Positions 1-9,112 of a DNA stretch of 64,000 bases are shown here, one piece after another (the stretch's first letter is position 1; the number at the start of each line of letters is the position of its first letter). This DNA is from Citrobacter sp. JGM124 (GTDB lineage Bacteria > Pseudomonadota > Gammaproteobacteria > Enterobacterales > Enterobacteriaceae): assembly GCF_018257795.1 (NCBI RefSeq), contig NZ_JAERJD010000004.1, positions 268,918 through 332,917 on the forward strand, given 5' to 3'. Below the pieces are notes generated by a model that was not told where the DNA came from, ran no database searches, and worked only from the letters and a program-made list of their open reading frames with translations. The position numbers were made by a program, and so were the translations under genes.

Positions 1-2201
1 GTTCCCTGTCAAATGCACTGCTGTCCCTTGGGATCTATGATGAAGTCAACAGTGCTCTTGAAGAACTGGGGCTTTCACTGGAAGAGCTGATTGGTGAAGA
101 GAATGATCCCGGTTTAGGTAATGGTGGCCTGGGGCGACTGGCTGCGTGTTTCCTGGACTCACTGGCTACACTGGCGTTACCTGGACGGGGTTACGGTATT
201 CGCTATGACTACGGGATGTTTAAGCAAAGCGTGGTTGATGGTCGTCAAAAAGAGTCACCTGATTACTGGCTGGAATATGGTGCGCCCTGGGAGTTTAAGC
301 GCTACAGCACACGCTATGCGGTGCGCTTTGGTGGGCGTGTTCAGCAGGAAGGTGAGCGTGTGCAGTGGGTTGAAACCGAAGAGATCCTGGCTGTTGCTTA
401 CGATCAAATTATTCCGGGCTATGATACGAATGCCACGAATACCCTACGCTTATGGAGCGCTCAGGCGAGTACTGAGATCAACCTCGGCAAGTTTAATGAA
501 GGGGACTACTTCGCAGCGGTTGAAGATAAGAACCACTCTGAGAACGTCTCACGGGTACTCTACCCAGATGATTCGACCTACTCCGGGCGCGAATTACGCT
601 TACGTCAGGAGTATTTTCTGGTTTCAGCAACCGTGCAGGATATTCTGTACCGTCATTATGCTTTGCATAAAACCTACGATAATTTGGCAGAAAAAATTGC
701 GATTCACCTCAATGATACCCACCCGGTATTGTCGATCCCCGAACTGATGCGGCTGCTGATTGATAATCATAAATTTAACTGGCATGACGCGTTTGATGTG
801 GTGTGCCAGGTCTTTTCCTATACCAACCATACCTTGATGGCTGAAGCGCTGGAAACTTGGCCAGTGGACATGCTTGGCAGATTGTTACCACGTCATTTAC
901 AGATCATTTTCGAGATTAATGACTATTTCCTGAAAAGTGTTCAGAAACAGTATCCCGGAGACGAGGGGCTGTTACAACGTACTTCGATTATTGCTGAAGG
1001 CAGTGAGCGTCGAGTACGTATGGCATGGCTGGCTGTTGTTGCAAGCCATAAAGTGAACGGCGTATCTGAGCTGCACTCGAATTTAATGGTGCAGTCGTTA
1101 TTTGCTGATTTTGCCAAAATATTCCCGAATCGCTTCTGTAATAAGACCAATGGCATCACCCCACGTCGCTGGCTGGCTCTGGCTAATCCGGCACTGTCTA
1201 AAGTGCTGGACAAAAATATTGGTCTTAACTGGCGTACTGACCTCGACTTACTGAGTGGGCTGAAAGAGTTTATCGATTATCCGCTGTTACATCAGGATGT
1301 TCGTCAGGCTAAATTTGAGAATAAAAAACGATTAGCTATTTATATCGCTCAGAACCTCGATGTCATTGTGAATCCGAAGGCGATGTTTGATGTGCAAATC
1401 AAACGCATCCATGAATATAAACGGCAGTTGATGAATGTGCTGCATATCATCACGCGCTATAACCGTATTAAGGCAGACCCCAGTATTGACTGGACGCCAC
1501 GGGTCAATATTTTTGCCGGTAAAGCGGCATCGGCCTACTACATGGCCAAACACATCATTCATTTAATCAATGATGTGGCTGCTGTCGTCAATAACGATCC
1601 GCAAGTTAAAGACAAGCTAAAAGTGGTCTTTATTCCCAACTACAGTGTCAGCCTGGCCCAGTTGATTATTCCGGCGGCAGACTTATCGGAACAAATTTCA
1701 CTGGCAGGAACCGAGGCGTCAGGGACCAGTAATATGAAATTTGCTTTGAACGGTGCGCTGACGATTGGCACCCTGGATGGAGCAAATATTGAGATTAGTC
1801 AGCATGTCGGTGAAGAGAATATCTTCATCTTTGGTCACACGGCTGATGAGGTTGATGAACTGCGTCGTAATGGCTACAACCCACGTACCTATTATGACCG
1901 CGATGAGGAACTGCGCCAGGTATTAACACAGCTTGCTACCGGTACCTTCAGCCCGACTGAGCCCGGGCGTTATCGTGACTTGGTTGACTCCCTGCTTAAC
2001 TTTGGTGATCACTACCAGGTACTGGCTGATTATCGTAGCTATATTGATTGTCAGGATAGGGTTGATGAGGTGTATAACAATTCGGAAGACTGGACTATGC
2101 GGACGCTAAATAATATTACCAATATGGGGTATTTTTCATCTGACAGAACCATTCAGGAATATGCGGATGATATCTGGCATATCAAACCAGTAAAACTGTA
2201 G
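1..2201 (+). CDS. glgP: Glycogen phosphorylase, 5'-truncated by window edge
   Basis: Cytosolic PLP-dependent phosphorylase that releases glucose-1-phosphate from glycogen. The frame is open from base 3 and 732 residues are visible; about 80 N-terminal residues lie outside the window, judged against the usual 815. The segment [20 protein letters not shown] near the left edge and the PLP-lysine region [15 protein letters not shown] are intact, as is the KRIHEYKRQ motif. The C-terminus ends normally after [13 protein letters not shown]. It is probably the last gene of a glg operon lying to the left. It is followed by a strong hairpin and converges on glpR. Identity is certain; only the start is unseen. 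Confidence 0.98.
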   Translation, partial: SLSNALLSLGIYDEVNSALEELGLSLEELIGEENDPGLGNGGLGRLAACFLDSLATLALPGRGYGIRYDYGMFKQSVVDGRQKESPDYWLEYGAPWEFKRYSTRYAVRFGGRVQQEGERVQWVETEEILAVAYDQIIPGYDTNATNTLRLWSAQASTEINLGKFNEGDYFAAVEDKNHSENVSRVLYPDDSTYSGRELRLRQEYFLVSATVQDILYRHYALHKTYDNLAEKIAIHLNDTHPVLSIPELMRLLIDNHKFNWHDAFDVVCQVFSYTNHTLMAEALETWPVDMLGRLLPRHLQIIFEINDYFLKSVQKQYPGDEGLLQRTSIIAEGSERRVRMAWLAVVASHKVNGVSELHSNLMVQSLFADFAKIFPNRFCNKTNGITPRRWLALANPALSKVLDKNIGLNWRTDLDLLSGLKEFIDYPLLHQDVRQAKFENKKRLAIYIAQNLDVIVNPKAMFDVQIKRIHEYKRQLMNVLHIITRYNRIKADPSIDWTPRVNIFAGKAASAYYMAKHIIHLINDVAAVVNNDPQVKDKLKVVFIPNYSVSLAQLIIPAADLSEQISLAGTEASGTSNMKFALNGALTIGTLDGANIEISQHVGEENIFIFGHTADEVDELRRNGYNPRTYYDRDEELRQVLTQLATGTFSPTEPGRYRDLVDSLLNFGDHYQVLADYRSYIDCQDRVDEVYNNSEDWTMRTLNNITNMGYFSSDRTIQEYADDIWHIKPVKL

Positions 2202-2209
2202 TACTTCTG

Positions 2210-2241
2210 AAAACCTCTCCCGTTAACGGGAGAGGTTTTTT
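2210..2241. terminator. Bidirectional terminator between glgP and glpR
   Basis: A perfect stem CCTCTCCCG/CGGGAGAGG around a TTAA-centred loop is flanked by A residues on the left and a run of six T on the right. It sits between two convergent genes, so it can stop transcription from both sides. Its right end touches the glpR stop codon. Confidence 0.9.
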
Positions 2242-3005
2242 CAGCATAATTCCAGCCGAATATTATTCTCGTTAATCACCTGTAGCACACCTGGTGGGGG
2301 CATCGTATCGGTATAAACCGCATCAACCAGGCTAATGCTACCGAGATTAACCATCGCATTACGACCAAACTTCGAGTTATCCACCACCAGAATGACATTA
2401 CGTGAGTTTTCAATAATTGCGCGTTTAGTGCGGACTTCGTGATAATCAAATTCCAGTAGTGAACCGTCACTGTCAATACCGCTGATCCCCAAAATGCCAA
2501 AATCGAGGCGAAACTGAGAGATAAAATCGAGAGTGGCTTCGCCGATTATCCCCCCGTCCCGGCTTCGTAGTTCGCCGCCGGCGAGAATAATACGGAAGTC
2601 TTCTTTCACCATCAGAGTGGTGGCGACATTCATATTATTAGTGACGATACGTAAATTGTGGTGATCAAGCAGAGCATGAGCAACCGCTTCTGGCGTGGTG
2701 CCAATGTCAATAAACAGTGTGGCACCATCCGGGATCTGGCTCGCGACACACTGAGCAATACGAGCTTTTTCTGCTGTCTGTGTGGCTTTTCTGTCATGCC
2801 AGGGAGTATTAACTGAACTGGATGGGAGTGCCAATGCTGCGCCACCATGGTGACGCAAAATCATATTCTGGTTAGCCAAATCGTTCAGATCCCGACGAAT
2901 CGTCTGGGGGCTAACGGCAAATTGCTCGACCAGTTCTTCAGTGCTGACATAGCCTTGCTGCTTCACCCGCTCAATAATCGCGTCATGACGTTGTGTTTGC
3001 TTCAC
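2241..3005 (-). CDS. glpR: Glycerol-3-phosphate regulon repressor GlpR (DeoR family)
   Basis: DeoR-family repressor, inactivated by glycerol-3-phosphate. The N-terminal helix-turn-helix holds the segment STEELVEQFAVSPQTIRRDL (about residues 20-40). The effector domain includes the conserved FIDIGTTPEA and ILAGGELRSRDGGIIGEA stretches. I chose a GTG start at 3005, giving 254 residues starting MKQTQRHD, because a GGGAG ribosome site lies six bases upstream; a TTG at 3011 directly abuts that site. It is the last gene of glpE-glpG-glpR, 17 bases after glpG. A matching operator is seen upstream of glpD. Confidence 0.96.
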   Translation of the reverse strand: MKQTQRHDAIIERVKQQGYVSTEELVEQFAVSPQTIRRDLNDLANQNMILRHHGGAALALPSSSVNTPWHDRKATQTAEKARIAQCVASQIPDGATLFIDIGTTPEAVAHALLDHHNLRIVTNNMNVATTLMVKEDFRIILAGGELRSRDGGIIGEATLDFISQFRLDFGILGISGIDSDGSLLEFDYHEVRTKRAIIENSRNVILVVDNSKFGRNAMVNLGSISLVDAVYTDTMPPPGVLQVINENNIRLELC

Positions 3006-3022
3006 ACTCAACTCCCGCGTTG

Positions 3023-3844
3023 TTATGTTCGTTTTCGCAAATTCAGGGTGTCACCGAACGCCATTGCCAGCCCGACCAGGAAGCCGGTCAGATGTGCAGG
3101 TAGTACGCTTGACTGAGAAAAATACTCTATCACTAACCAAATGACTGCGAATACCAGCAACCCACGCTGCATTTGCAGACCGCTGTCGGGGTCTCTCTGT
3201 CCGCGTAGCCATACATAGCCCATCAGTGCAAAGACAGTACCTGAAAGACCACCAAAGAGTGGGCCGACAAAAGTGGTTTGCATGAAACCGCTCAGTAAGG
3301 AGGCTATCAGCGTCAGTGTGATCAGTTTACCTGTGCCCAGACACTTCTCCAGTGCGCCGCCCAGATACCACCACCACAGTAAGTTAAACACCCATTGAAG
3401 AGTAGAAAACTGGAGTAACGAGTGGCTGAAATAGCGCCAGACCTGATAGTGCTGCTCAGGTGTAATCGGCCAGCCCAGGGCATATAAGAATGGCTGGTAG
3501 CCGGTAATGTTCATGATGACAAACAGCACCGTACAAATGGCCATTATTATCAATGTAAAAGGACCGGCACGAGCGGCTAACGTGGCAAAAAATGGATAGC
3601 GTTTATAACTAAAGCCCACCTTGCTTTGTCCGGAGCTCCAGCTCGCCGCCTGATAGCGTGGGTCCCCTGGATTCGCGAGGAATTGTTTCAGTTCTTCACG
3701 TACTTGCAGCTCCCGGCTTTCGTCTGCCAGCCAGATATCAGTCTGTGTATGTTGCTGTACGGTAAGAGTAATGCCCTGAGTTGCCATATAATCGACAAAA
3801 GCCTGCGCGATGCGAGGATTGGCAAATGAGGTGATCATAATCAT
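3023..3844 (-). CDS. glpG: Rhomboid intramembrane serine protease GlpG
   Basis: Inner-membrane rhomboid protease that cleaves transmembrane substrates. The 273-residue protein has the cytoplasmic N-terminal domain (residues 1-90) followed by six predicted membrane segments. The catalytic serine is S201 in FGGLSG and the catalytic histidine is H251 in [10 protein letters not shown], the same arrangement as E. coli S201/H254. The WWWYLGG segment in the middle is also typical. It lies between glpE and glpR. The 177-base gap to glpE is wide for genes of one operon and may hold an internal promoter. Confidence 0.96.
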   Translation of the reverse strand: MIMITSFANPRIAQAFVDYMATQGITLTVQQHTQTDIWLADESRELQVREELKQFLANPGDPRYQAASWSSGQSKVGFSYKRYPFFATLAARAGPFTLIIMAICTVLFVIMNITGYQPFLYALGWPITPEQHYQVWRYFSHSLLQFSTLQWVFNLLWWWYLGGALEKCLGTGKLITLTLIASLLSGFMQTTFVGPLFGGLSGTVFALMGYVWLRGQRDPDSGLQMQRGLLVFAVIWLVIEYFSQSSVLPAHLTGFLVGLAMAFGDTLNLRKRT

Positions 3845-4021
3845 AAGTGTATAGCCAAATTCGTCTCGATACCCGTCAGAGCAGACGTATTCAGATGGCG
3901 GAATAATGTGACAGGGCGAGTTGCTGGCGGCCCTTTACTTTCGTTATCTGTGATACGGATGATTCAGGGTAAAAATAATAAAGAGGGGCAGTATAACAGC
4001 TAGTGGTTACAATCTTGCGTG

Positions 4022-4348
4022 TTATACATTGCTTTCCACATCAGCAGGAAACTGACGGCTCCAGCCATCGAATCCGCCGTCAATGCTATATACTTGTTCA
4101 TAGCCTTGCTGTAGCAAATACTGCGCCGCACCCTTGCTACTGTTACCGTGATAACACATAACCATCACGGGGACATCAAATTCGTTCTGCTGCATAAACT
4201 CTACTAATGTATCGTTAGTAAGATGGTATGCCCCTGACGTGTGCCCAAGCGCAAAGCTCTGTGGGTCGCGGATATCGACCAGTACCGCTTGTTTATGCCG
4301 TAATTTCTGATGGGCATTTTCCAGACTAATACATTCAAATTGATCCAT
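4022..4348 (-). CDS. glpE: Thiosulfate sulfurtransferase GlpE
   Basis: Single-domain rhodanese of 108 residues, the standard length, transferring sulfane sulfur from thiosulfate to cyanide or other thiol acceptors in the cytosol. The active-site cysteine is C65, in the loop CYHGNSS. The N-terminal [13 protein letters not shown] motif and C-terminal IDGGFDGW are typical of the fold. It is the first gene of the minus-strand glpEGR group and is divergent from glpD, so the two units share one regulatory interval. Its actual physiological acceptor is not settled in the family. Confidence 0.96.
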   Translation of the reverse strand: MDQFECISLENAHQKLRHKQAVLVDIRDPQSFALGHTSGAYHLTNDTLVEFMQQNEFDVPVMVMCYHGNSSKGAAQYLLQQGYEQVYSIDGGFDGWSRQFPADVESNV

Positions 4349-4503
4349 AGCAAGCTCGTAGATAAAAAGTGATTAATAGACATATCAGGGTCTCATGCCC
4401 TTGTCTGTGGATATTACCGTCATTATGCCTGTGATATCACGCAGAATGTTTTTTCATTATCTAAGTTTGTTCTCTCTTGCTATTATGAGCGAAATTGTCC
4501 GTT

Positions 4504-4523
4504 TTTGTTCATAATCGAAAATA
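4504..4523 (+). promoter_or_regulatory. Candidate GlpR operator upstream of glpD
   Basis: Sixteen of twenty positions fit the operator consensus WATGTTCGWTAWCGAACATW as I remember it. The site ends 11 bases before the glpD start codon. It lies in the glpE/glpD divergent interval, where GlpR control of glpD is established in E. coli. A second good copy was not found by eye. Confidence 0.55.
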
Positions 4524-4534
4524 ATGGGGGTGGC

Positions 4535-6034
4535 ATGGAAACCAAGGATTTAATCGTCATCGGTGGTGGGATTAATGGCGCGGGTATTGCTGCAGATGCT
4601 GCTGGCCGCGGGTTGTCCGTGTTAATGCTGGAAAAAAATGATTTGGCTTGCGCAACTTCATCCGCCAGTTCAAAACTCATTCATGGCGGGCTGCGTTATC
4701 TTGAACACTATAAGTTTCGTTTGGTAAAAGAAGCGCTTGCCGAGCGTGAAGTGCTGCTGAATATGGCGCCCCATATTACCTTCCCTATGCGTTTTTGCCT
4801 CCCACATCAGCCACATTTGCGCCCCGCCTGGATGATCCGTCTTGGACTCTGTCTGTATGATAATTTAGGTAAGCGCACTGTTTTGCCGGCCTCTAAAGAG
4901 GTGCGGTTTGGTCATAATTCGGTTCTTAAACCCGAACTTTTACGCGGTTTCGAATATTCTGACTGCTGGGTGGACGATGCCCGCCTGGTACTGGCGAATG
5001 CGCAGATGGTAGAACAAAAAGGGGGCAAGGTAAAAACGCGTACCCGCGTGACAAAAGCCTGGCGTGACGCGGGGGTCTGGATAGTTGAAGCCGAGGACAC
5101 TGATAGTGGCGAATTATTCTGTTGGCGTGCGAAAGGGCTGGTTAATGCGGCAGGGCCATGGGTAAAAAATGTCTTTGATCAGGGGCTGTCACTCCCATCC
5201 CCTTACAATATTCGCCTGATTAAAGGCAGCCATATTGTTGTCCCACGCGCTTATCAGCAGAAACAAGCCTATATATTGCAAAATGAAGATAAGCGCATTG
5301 TCTTTGTTATCCCATGGCTGAATGATTTCTCAATTATTGGTACCACTGACGTGGAGTATCAGGGCGATCCGCAAGACGTGAGTATTGAACAGGCAGAAAT
5401 CGACTATCTGCTGCAAGTTTATAATGCTCATTTTAAAAAAACACTTAGCGAACAGAATATTGTCTGGAGCTATTCAGGAGTACGCCCACTGTGTGATGAC
5501 GAGTCAGGTTCATTGCAGCAGATAACGCGCGATTATACGCTGGATATTCAGGATGTTAAGGGAAAAGCCCCGTTACTTTCGGTGTTTGGAGGTAAACTGA
5601 CCACTTACCGTAAACTGGCGGAACATGCACTGGATAAACTACAGCACTACTACCCTGGGAGTGGTTCTGCCTGGACTAAAAACAGCTGCCTGCCCGGGGG
5701 GAATATGGGCTGCTCCTGTGATGAATATGTAAACGTGCTGCGGCGGCGCTATGACTGGATAAGCGAGCCTCTTGCCTACCGTCTGGCCCATACCTACGGG
5801 ACTAACAGTGAACTGATTCTGGATAATTTTAACCATTCGACCCGGCTGGGTGAGCATTTTGGGCGTGGACTCTATGAGGCAGAATTGCGTTATTTAGTCG
5901 ACCATGAGTGGGTGCGTTGTGCAGAGGATGCTATCTGGCGGCGGACTAAGCTGGGGATTAAGTTACACAAGCAGCAGGAAATCCGTATTGAACAATGGAT
6001 TCACGACTATCTTGCCAGGGACGTCTCCTCCTGA
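4535..6034 (+). CDS. glpD: Aerobic glycerol-3-phosphate dehydrogenase
   Basis: FAD-dependent, inner-membrane-associated enzyme that oxidises sn-glycerol-3-phosphate to dihydroxyacetone phosphate and passes electrons to ubiquinone. The 499-residue protein opens with METKDLIVIGGGINGAGIA, the FAD-binding GxGxxG dinucleotide fold. The conserved SSASSKLIHGGLRYLEHY, SIIGTTDVEY and GVRPLCDDE motifs follow. I chose ATG 4535 because it matches the family N-terminus and has a GGGGG ribosome site; an upstream ATG at 4505 adds ten unmatched residues and overlaps the operator. It is divergent from glpEGR. Confidence 0.98.
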   Translation: METKDLIVIGGGINGAGIAADAAGRGLSVLMLEKNDLACATSSASSKLIHGGLRYLEHYKFRLVKEALAEREVLLNMAPHITFPMRFCLPHQPHLRPAWMIRLGLCLYDNLGKRTVLPASKEVRFGHNSVLKPELLRGFEYSDCWVDDARLVLANAQMVEQKGGKVKTRTRVTKAWRDAGVWIVEAEDTDSGELFCWRAKGLVNAAGPWVKNVFDQGLSLPSPYNIRLIKGSHIVVPRAYQQKQAYILQNEDKRIVFVIPWLNDFSIIGTTDVEYQGDPQDVSIEQAEIDYLLQVYNAHFKKTLSEQNIVWSYSGVRPLCDDESGSLQQITRDYTLDIQDVKGKAPLLSVFGGKLTTYRKLAEHALDKLQHYYPGSGSAWTKNSCLPGGNMGCSCDEYVNVLRRRYDWISEPLAYRLAHTYGTNSELILDNFNHSTRLGEHFGRGLYEAELRYLVDHEWVRCAEDAIWRRTKLGIKLHKQQEIRIEQWIHDYLARDVSS

Positions 6035-6056
6035 TTGGCCTGTATCCTGAAACGGA

Positions 6057-6085
6057 GGAAAAGGGGGGCGAATAACACTCGCCCC
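6057..6085 (-). terminator. Probable nfuA terminator
   Basis: The stem GGGGCGA/TCGCCCC (6065-6085) is followed on the minus strand by a short T run. It sits between the convergent ends of glpD and nfuA. On the plus strand no T run follows. Confidence 0.5.
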
Positions 6086-6119
6086 TGATACTTTAGACAG
6101 GCAAACAGTGGATTTCTGC

Positions 6120-6695
6120 TTAGTAATAGGAATGCTCGCCGCGCTGGTGCTCGGTCAAGTCACGCACACCTTTCAGCTCAGGGAACTCATTAAGCAATTG
6201 CTTTTCGATACCCTCTTTTAGCGTAACATCGACCATTGAGCAGCCGTTACAACCCCCACCAAACTGCAGAATGGCGAGACCGTCATCCGTGATCTCCATC
6301 AGTGTGACACGGCCACCGTGACCCGCTAACTGAGGGTTAATTGTTGCCTGTAGGGTGTATTCAACACGCTCCATCAGAGGAGCATCATCAGCGACTTTGC
6401 GCATTTTCGCATTAGGCGCTTTCAGTGTCAGTTGTGAGCCCAGCTGGTCAGTCACAAAATCAATTTCAGCATCTTCAAGGTAGGGCGCACTCAGCTCATC
6501 CACATAAGCTGTTAACTGCTCAAATGGTAATGCGGTATCGGTCGCTTCAACCGCATCCGGCGGGCAATAAGATACACCACACTCCGCGTTAGGGGTGCCA
6601 GGATTAATGACAAATACGCGAATCTGCGTACCTTCTTCCTGATTTGCCAGCAGTTTGGCAAAGTGGGATTGTGCAGCATCGGAAATACGGATCAT
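6120..6695 (-). CDS. nfuA: Fe/S biogenesis protein NfuA
   Basis: Carrier that receives 4Fe-4S clusters and delivers them to targets, notably under oxidative stress or iron limitation. It has 191 residues, the standard length. Residues 1-100 form a degenerate A-type scaffold domain, which lacks the full cysteine set. The C-terminal NifU-like domain has the cluster-binding CxxC in [12 protein letters not shown]. The C-terminus GEHSYY is typical. It lies beside gntX, as in E. coli, but only 85 bases from glpD, because the mal and gntT genes found between them in E. coli are absent. Confidence 0.97.
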   Translation of the reverse strand: MIRISDAAQSHFAKLLANQEEGTQIRVFVINPGTPNAECGVSYCPPDAVEATDTALPFEQLTAYVDELSAPYLEDAEIDFVTDQLGSQLTLKAPNAKMRKVADDAPLMERVEYTLQATINPQLAGHGGRVTLMEITDDGLAILQFGGGCNGCSMVDVTLKEGIEKQLLNEFPELKGVRDLTEHQRGEHSYY

Positions 6696-6753
6696 AACGA
6701 TTGCTCAATAGTTGACTATTCTAGTCGGTTATAATACGCCCATCATCGAGGCT

Positions 6754-7437
6754 CTACAAGGTTCGACACAGGCACCAAACTTGGACCGTCGTTGCTCCCT
6801 GTTTTTTTAACAGGCGGGCTATTTCTGCAACAGTGTTACCCGTCGTCACGACATCATCCACAATAGCAATATGGAGGCCAGCCACCGGAATTTCAATTCT
6901 GAAGGCCCCTTTCAGATTAGATTGTCGCTGTTTTGCTCCCAGCTGGTGCTGAGGTACAGAGGCTCGTATACGACGCACCCCTCCCGGAAAGTGTCCGCAT
7001 TCTAGCCAGTGTGCGAGGGGGGTAGCAATAAGCGCACTTTGATTATAGCCCCGTTGCAGGGCTCTCCTGTGATGCAGGGGGACACTCAGTATTTTGTCTG
7101 GCAAAGAGAGTCGTCGCTGATGCCTGGCGTGCAGAAAGCTTAATAAAAGCAGACGTGCCAGCGATGTTGCCAGGGCAGGCATTCCATTAAACTTCAGGTT
7201 ATGAATCAAATGTCTCAGTGGAGGTTTATAATCAGAAACATAGATCAAGGCATCCCATTCAGGTGGGTCCAGCAAACATCGCCCACAAGGTAAGCGCTCG
7301 CTTAAGGCGGGTAAACCGCATTGGGGGCAGCAAGAATGTGGGGGCGGAAATGTGGCGGTACAACGGGAACAAAACCCCCATGATGGACAGGCAAGGGGCA
7401 AATGACATAGCCAACAGCGGCCAGGGATTGTTAGCAT
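6754..7437 (-). CDS. gntX: Phosphoribosyltransferase-like protein GntX (ComF family)
   Basis: ComF/GntX-family protein of 227 residues; the biochemical role is not settled, though relatives of ComF act in DNA uptake. An N-terminal zinc-ribbon-like region carries repeated cysteines in CWLCHLP, CPQCGLP and CGRCLLD. The C-terminal phosphoribosyltransferase motif VDDVVTTGNT is intact, ending QVWCLCRTL. I chose ATG 7437 because MLTIPG matches relatives; the ATG at 7449 adds four residues. It is divergent from bioH with only 35 bases between. The presence of hof genes elsewhere in the window fits a broader DNA-utilisation set, but that link is inference. Confidence 0.93.
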   Translation of the reverse strand: MLTIPGRCWLCHLPLACPSWGFCSRCTATFPPPHSCCPQCGLPALSERLPCGRCLLDPPEWDALIYVSDYKPPLRHLIHNLKFNGMPALATSLARLLLLSFLHARHQRRLSLPDKILSVPLHHRRALQRGYNQSALIATPLAHWLECGHFPGGVRRIRASVPQHQLGAKQRQSNLKGAFRIEIPVAGLHIAIVDDVVTTGNTVAEIARLLKKQGATTVQVWCLCRTL

Positions 7438-7472
7438 AACGTCTTCCATGACACTGAAACCGGGAATAATAA

Positions 7473-8258
7473 ATGATAAATACGCTGTGGTGGCAGACCG
7501 AAGGCGAGGGAAGTATTGATCTTGTGCTATTACATGGATGGGGGCTGAATGCAGAAGTTTGGCGGAATATTATTCCAGGGCTCCGATCGCACTTCCGAAT
7601 TCACCTGGTTGATTTACCCGGTTATGGACGCAGTAAAGGATTTACGGCACTCAGTCTTGAGGAGATGGCCGAGATTGTTTTGTTCCAGCCACAAGCCCCA
7701 GAACGGGCAATTTGGTTAGGATGGAGCCTGGGGGGATTGGTAGCCAGTCAGATAGCACTAACCCATCCTGAACGCGTAGAGGCCCTGGTTAGTGTTGCAT
7801 CCTCCCCCTGTTTTACTGCCAGAGAGAATTGGCCGGGGATTAAACCAGATGTTCTCTCCGGGTTCCAGCATATGCTTAACGTCGATTTTCAAAAAACGGT
7901 GGAGCGGTTTCTTGCATTGCAGACTCTGGGAACAGAACATGCCCGTCAGGATGCCCGGCAGTTGAAATCAGTCGTACTTGCACAGCCCATACCCGATGTC
8001 GACGTACTCAATGGAGGGTTACATATCCTGAAAACAGCCGATTTACGTGAGCCGTTAGCGACCCTTGCGATACCACACTGGCGTATCTATGGGCAACTTG
8101 ATGGGCTGGTGCCACGTAAGGTTGCAGAACTGTTGGATGCCTCCTGGCCCCAGAGCCCTTCGCATATTTTACCAAAAGCTGCCCATGCGCCTTTTATCTC
8201 TCATGGGGAAAGGGTCAATCAGATATTAGTGAGTTTGAGTGACAGCCTCAGAGCCTGA
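7473..8258 (+). CDS. bioH: Pimeloyl-[acyl-carrier protein] methyl ester esterase BioH
   Basis: Alpha/beta-hydrolase that removes the methyl group from pimeloyl-ACP methyl ester, ending the BioC/BioH route to the biotin precursor. The 261-residue protein has the oxyanion/lid segment [12 protein letters not shown] near the N-terminus. The nucleophile is S85 in GWSLGG, the acid is the aspartate of QLDGLVPRK, and the histidine is in [10 protein letters not shown]. It is a few residues longer than the E. coli protein at the C-terminus. It stands alone, away from the main bio operon, as is usual. Confidence 0.97.
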   Translation: MINTLWWQTEGEGSIDLVLLHGWGLNAEVWRNIIPGLRSHFRIHLVDLPGYGRSKGFTALSLEEMAEIVLFQPQAPERAIWLGWSLGGLVASQIALTHPERVEALVSVASSPCFTARENWPGIKPDVLSGFQHMLNVDFQKTVERFLALQTLGTEHARQDARQLKSVVLAQPIPDVDVLNGGLHILKTADLREPLATLAIPHWRIYGQLDGLVPRKVAELLDASWPQSPSHILPKAAHAPFISHGERVNQILVSLSDSLRA

Positions 8259-8285
8259 TGGTGGCCATGGCTTGCGACAGTTAAC

Positions 8286-8312
8286 CGGCGTTAGTCCGCA
8301 TGACTAACGCCG
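8286..8312. other. Stem-loop between bioH and hdeB ends
   Basis: CGGCGTTAGTC pairs with GACTAACGCCG across a short loop, giving an 11-bp perfect stem between two convergent genes. No T run follows on either strand, so it could be a weak terminator or an mRNA 3'-end stabiliser. Confidence 0.6.
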
Positions 8313-8323
8313 AACAGCGGGGA

Positions 8324-8638
8324 TTATTTGCCCAGTTTATCTTTCAGACTATAGATTTTTTGTTGTGGATTATTTTTACAAGCTTCCAGCAGCTGAGGAA
8401 TGCTGGTGGTATCCGTTTCACTCAGAGATACAGTATCGCCACCTTTGTAGATAGTCTCTTCATGCAACATCCACCATGCCACAGGCAGCATAGCCTGAGG
8501 GTTCAGGTTAACAAACTCCTGGCAGGTCATGTCTTCTGGTGTGACTTTCTCTGCTGCAAAAGCAGGTGAGCTAGCCAATGCCAGAAACGTTAAACCACCC
8601 ATCAGTGCCGCAATTTTACTGCCGAAATGACTTTTCAT
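8324..8638 (-). CDS. hdeB: Periplasmic acid-stress chaperone HdeB
   Basis: Small periplasmic chaperone that binds unfolding proteins at mildly acidic pH. The 104-residue product has a signal peptide (lysines, then a hydrophobic stretch, cut near ASSPAFA-AEK). The mature part contains the family signature DMTCQEFVNLNPQAM and PVAWWMLHEE. The two conserved disulfide cysteines are C39 and C87. An AAAGGA ribosome site precedes the ATG. It is the second gene of an hdeA-hdeB pair. In E. coli the pair sits in the gad acid-fitness island; here it lies between bioH and feoC. Confidence 0.95.
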   Translation of the reverse strand: MKSHFGSKIAALMGGLTFLALASSPAFAAEKVTPEDMTCQEFVNLNPQAMLPVAWWMLHEETIYKGGDTVSLSETDTTSIPQLLEACKNNPQQKIYSLKDKLGK

Positions 8639-8797
8639 TATATCTATCCTTTAAATGATGATACCTACCATCCTCTGGCGCCACTGTATTCAGTCACCGT
8701 CGATCGCCACGCGAATGATTTAAGGCCTTTATTGATAAGAACAGGCGGGATCGCCCCGACTTTGAGCAAACAGCGTTGGTTTAATGCATTGGCTGAG

Positions 8798-9112
8798 TTA
8801 AAGATGCTTTTTAAATTTATCCCACTCCTGGTGAACGACAGTGGTAAAACTTTGTTGAGGTTTCTGTGAGCAAGCCTGGTAAATGACGGGGGTCACAGTT
8901 TCGATATCTTTCACATTCAGCACTGCTGAATCAGGCTTATCTTTATGATTGAGGGCGTTAGCGTAACTTACAGCGACAGGGCGAGAAGTTTCCTGCAGTG
9001 CGACAAAGTCTTCACAGGTCCAGTCACCAATCACTTTATTGGGCGCTTCAGCCTGAGCTAATGGGGCGCTCAGAAGGGTCGCGGTAAAAATAACCCCGAG
9101 TATTTTCTTCAT
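8798..9112 (-). CDS. hdeA: Periplasmic acid-stress chaperone HdeA
   Basis: Acid-activated periplasmic chaperone that dissociates below about pH 3 and prevents aggregation of client proteins. I chose ATG 9112, which gives 104 residues, because MKKILGVIF starts a normal signal peptide cut after LAQA and an AAGGAG ribosome site lies just upstream; the ATG at 9142 adds ten odd residues. The mature protein has DWTCEDFVAL and the conserved pair C33 and C81. The C-terminus EWDKFKKHL is typical. hdeB follows 159 bases downstream, so the pair is probably co-transcribed. Confidence 0.95.
   Translation of the reverse strand: MKKILGVIFTATLLSAPLAQAEAPNKVIGDWTCEDFVALQETSRPVAVSYANALNHKDKPDSAVLNVKDIETVTPVIYQACSQKPQQSFTTVVHQEWDKFKKHL

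Noticed and set aside
121..747. 208-codon plus-strand frame inside glgP
   Set aside because: It lies wholly in the glgP coding region in another frame and has a composition typical of a shadow.
4410..4460. Palindrome GTGATATCAC near 4432 as a CRP site for glpD
   Set aside because: TGTGA and TCACG half-sites are two bases apart rather than six, so it does not fit the CRP consensus.
8627..8869. 80-codon plus-strand frame over the hdeA-hdeB spacer
   Set aside because: It overlaps the 3' end of hdeA and the start of hdeB in antisense, has no family resemblance and no convincing ribosome site.
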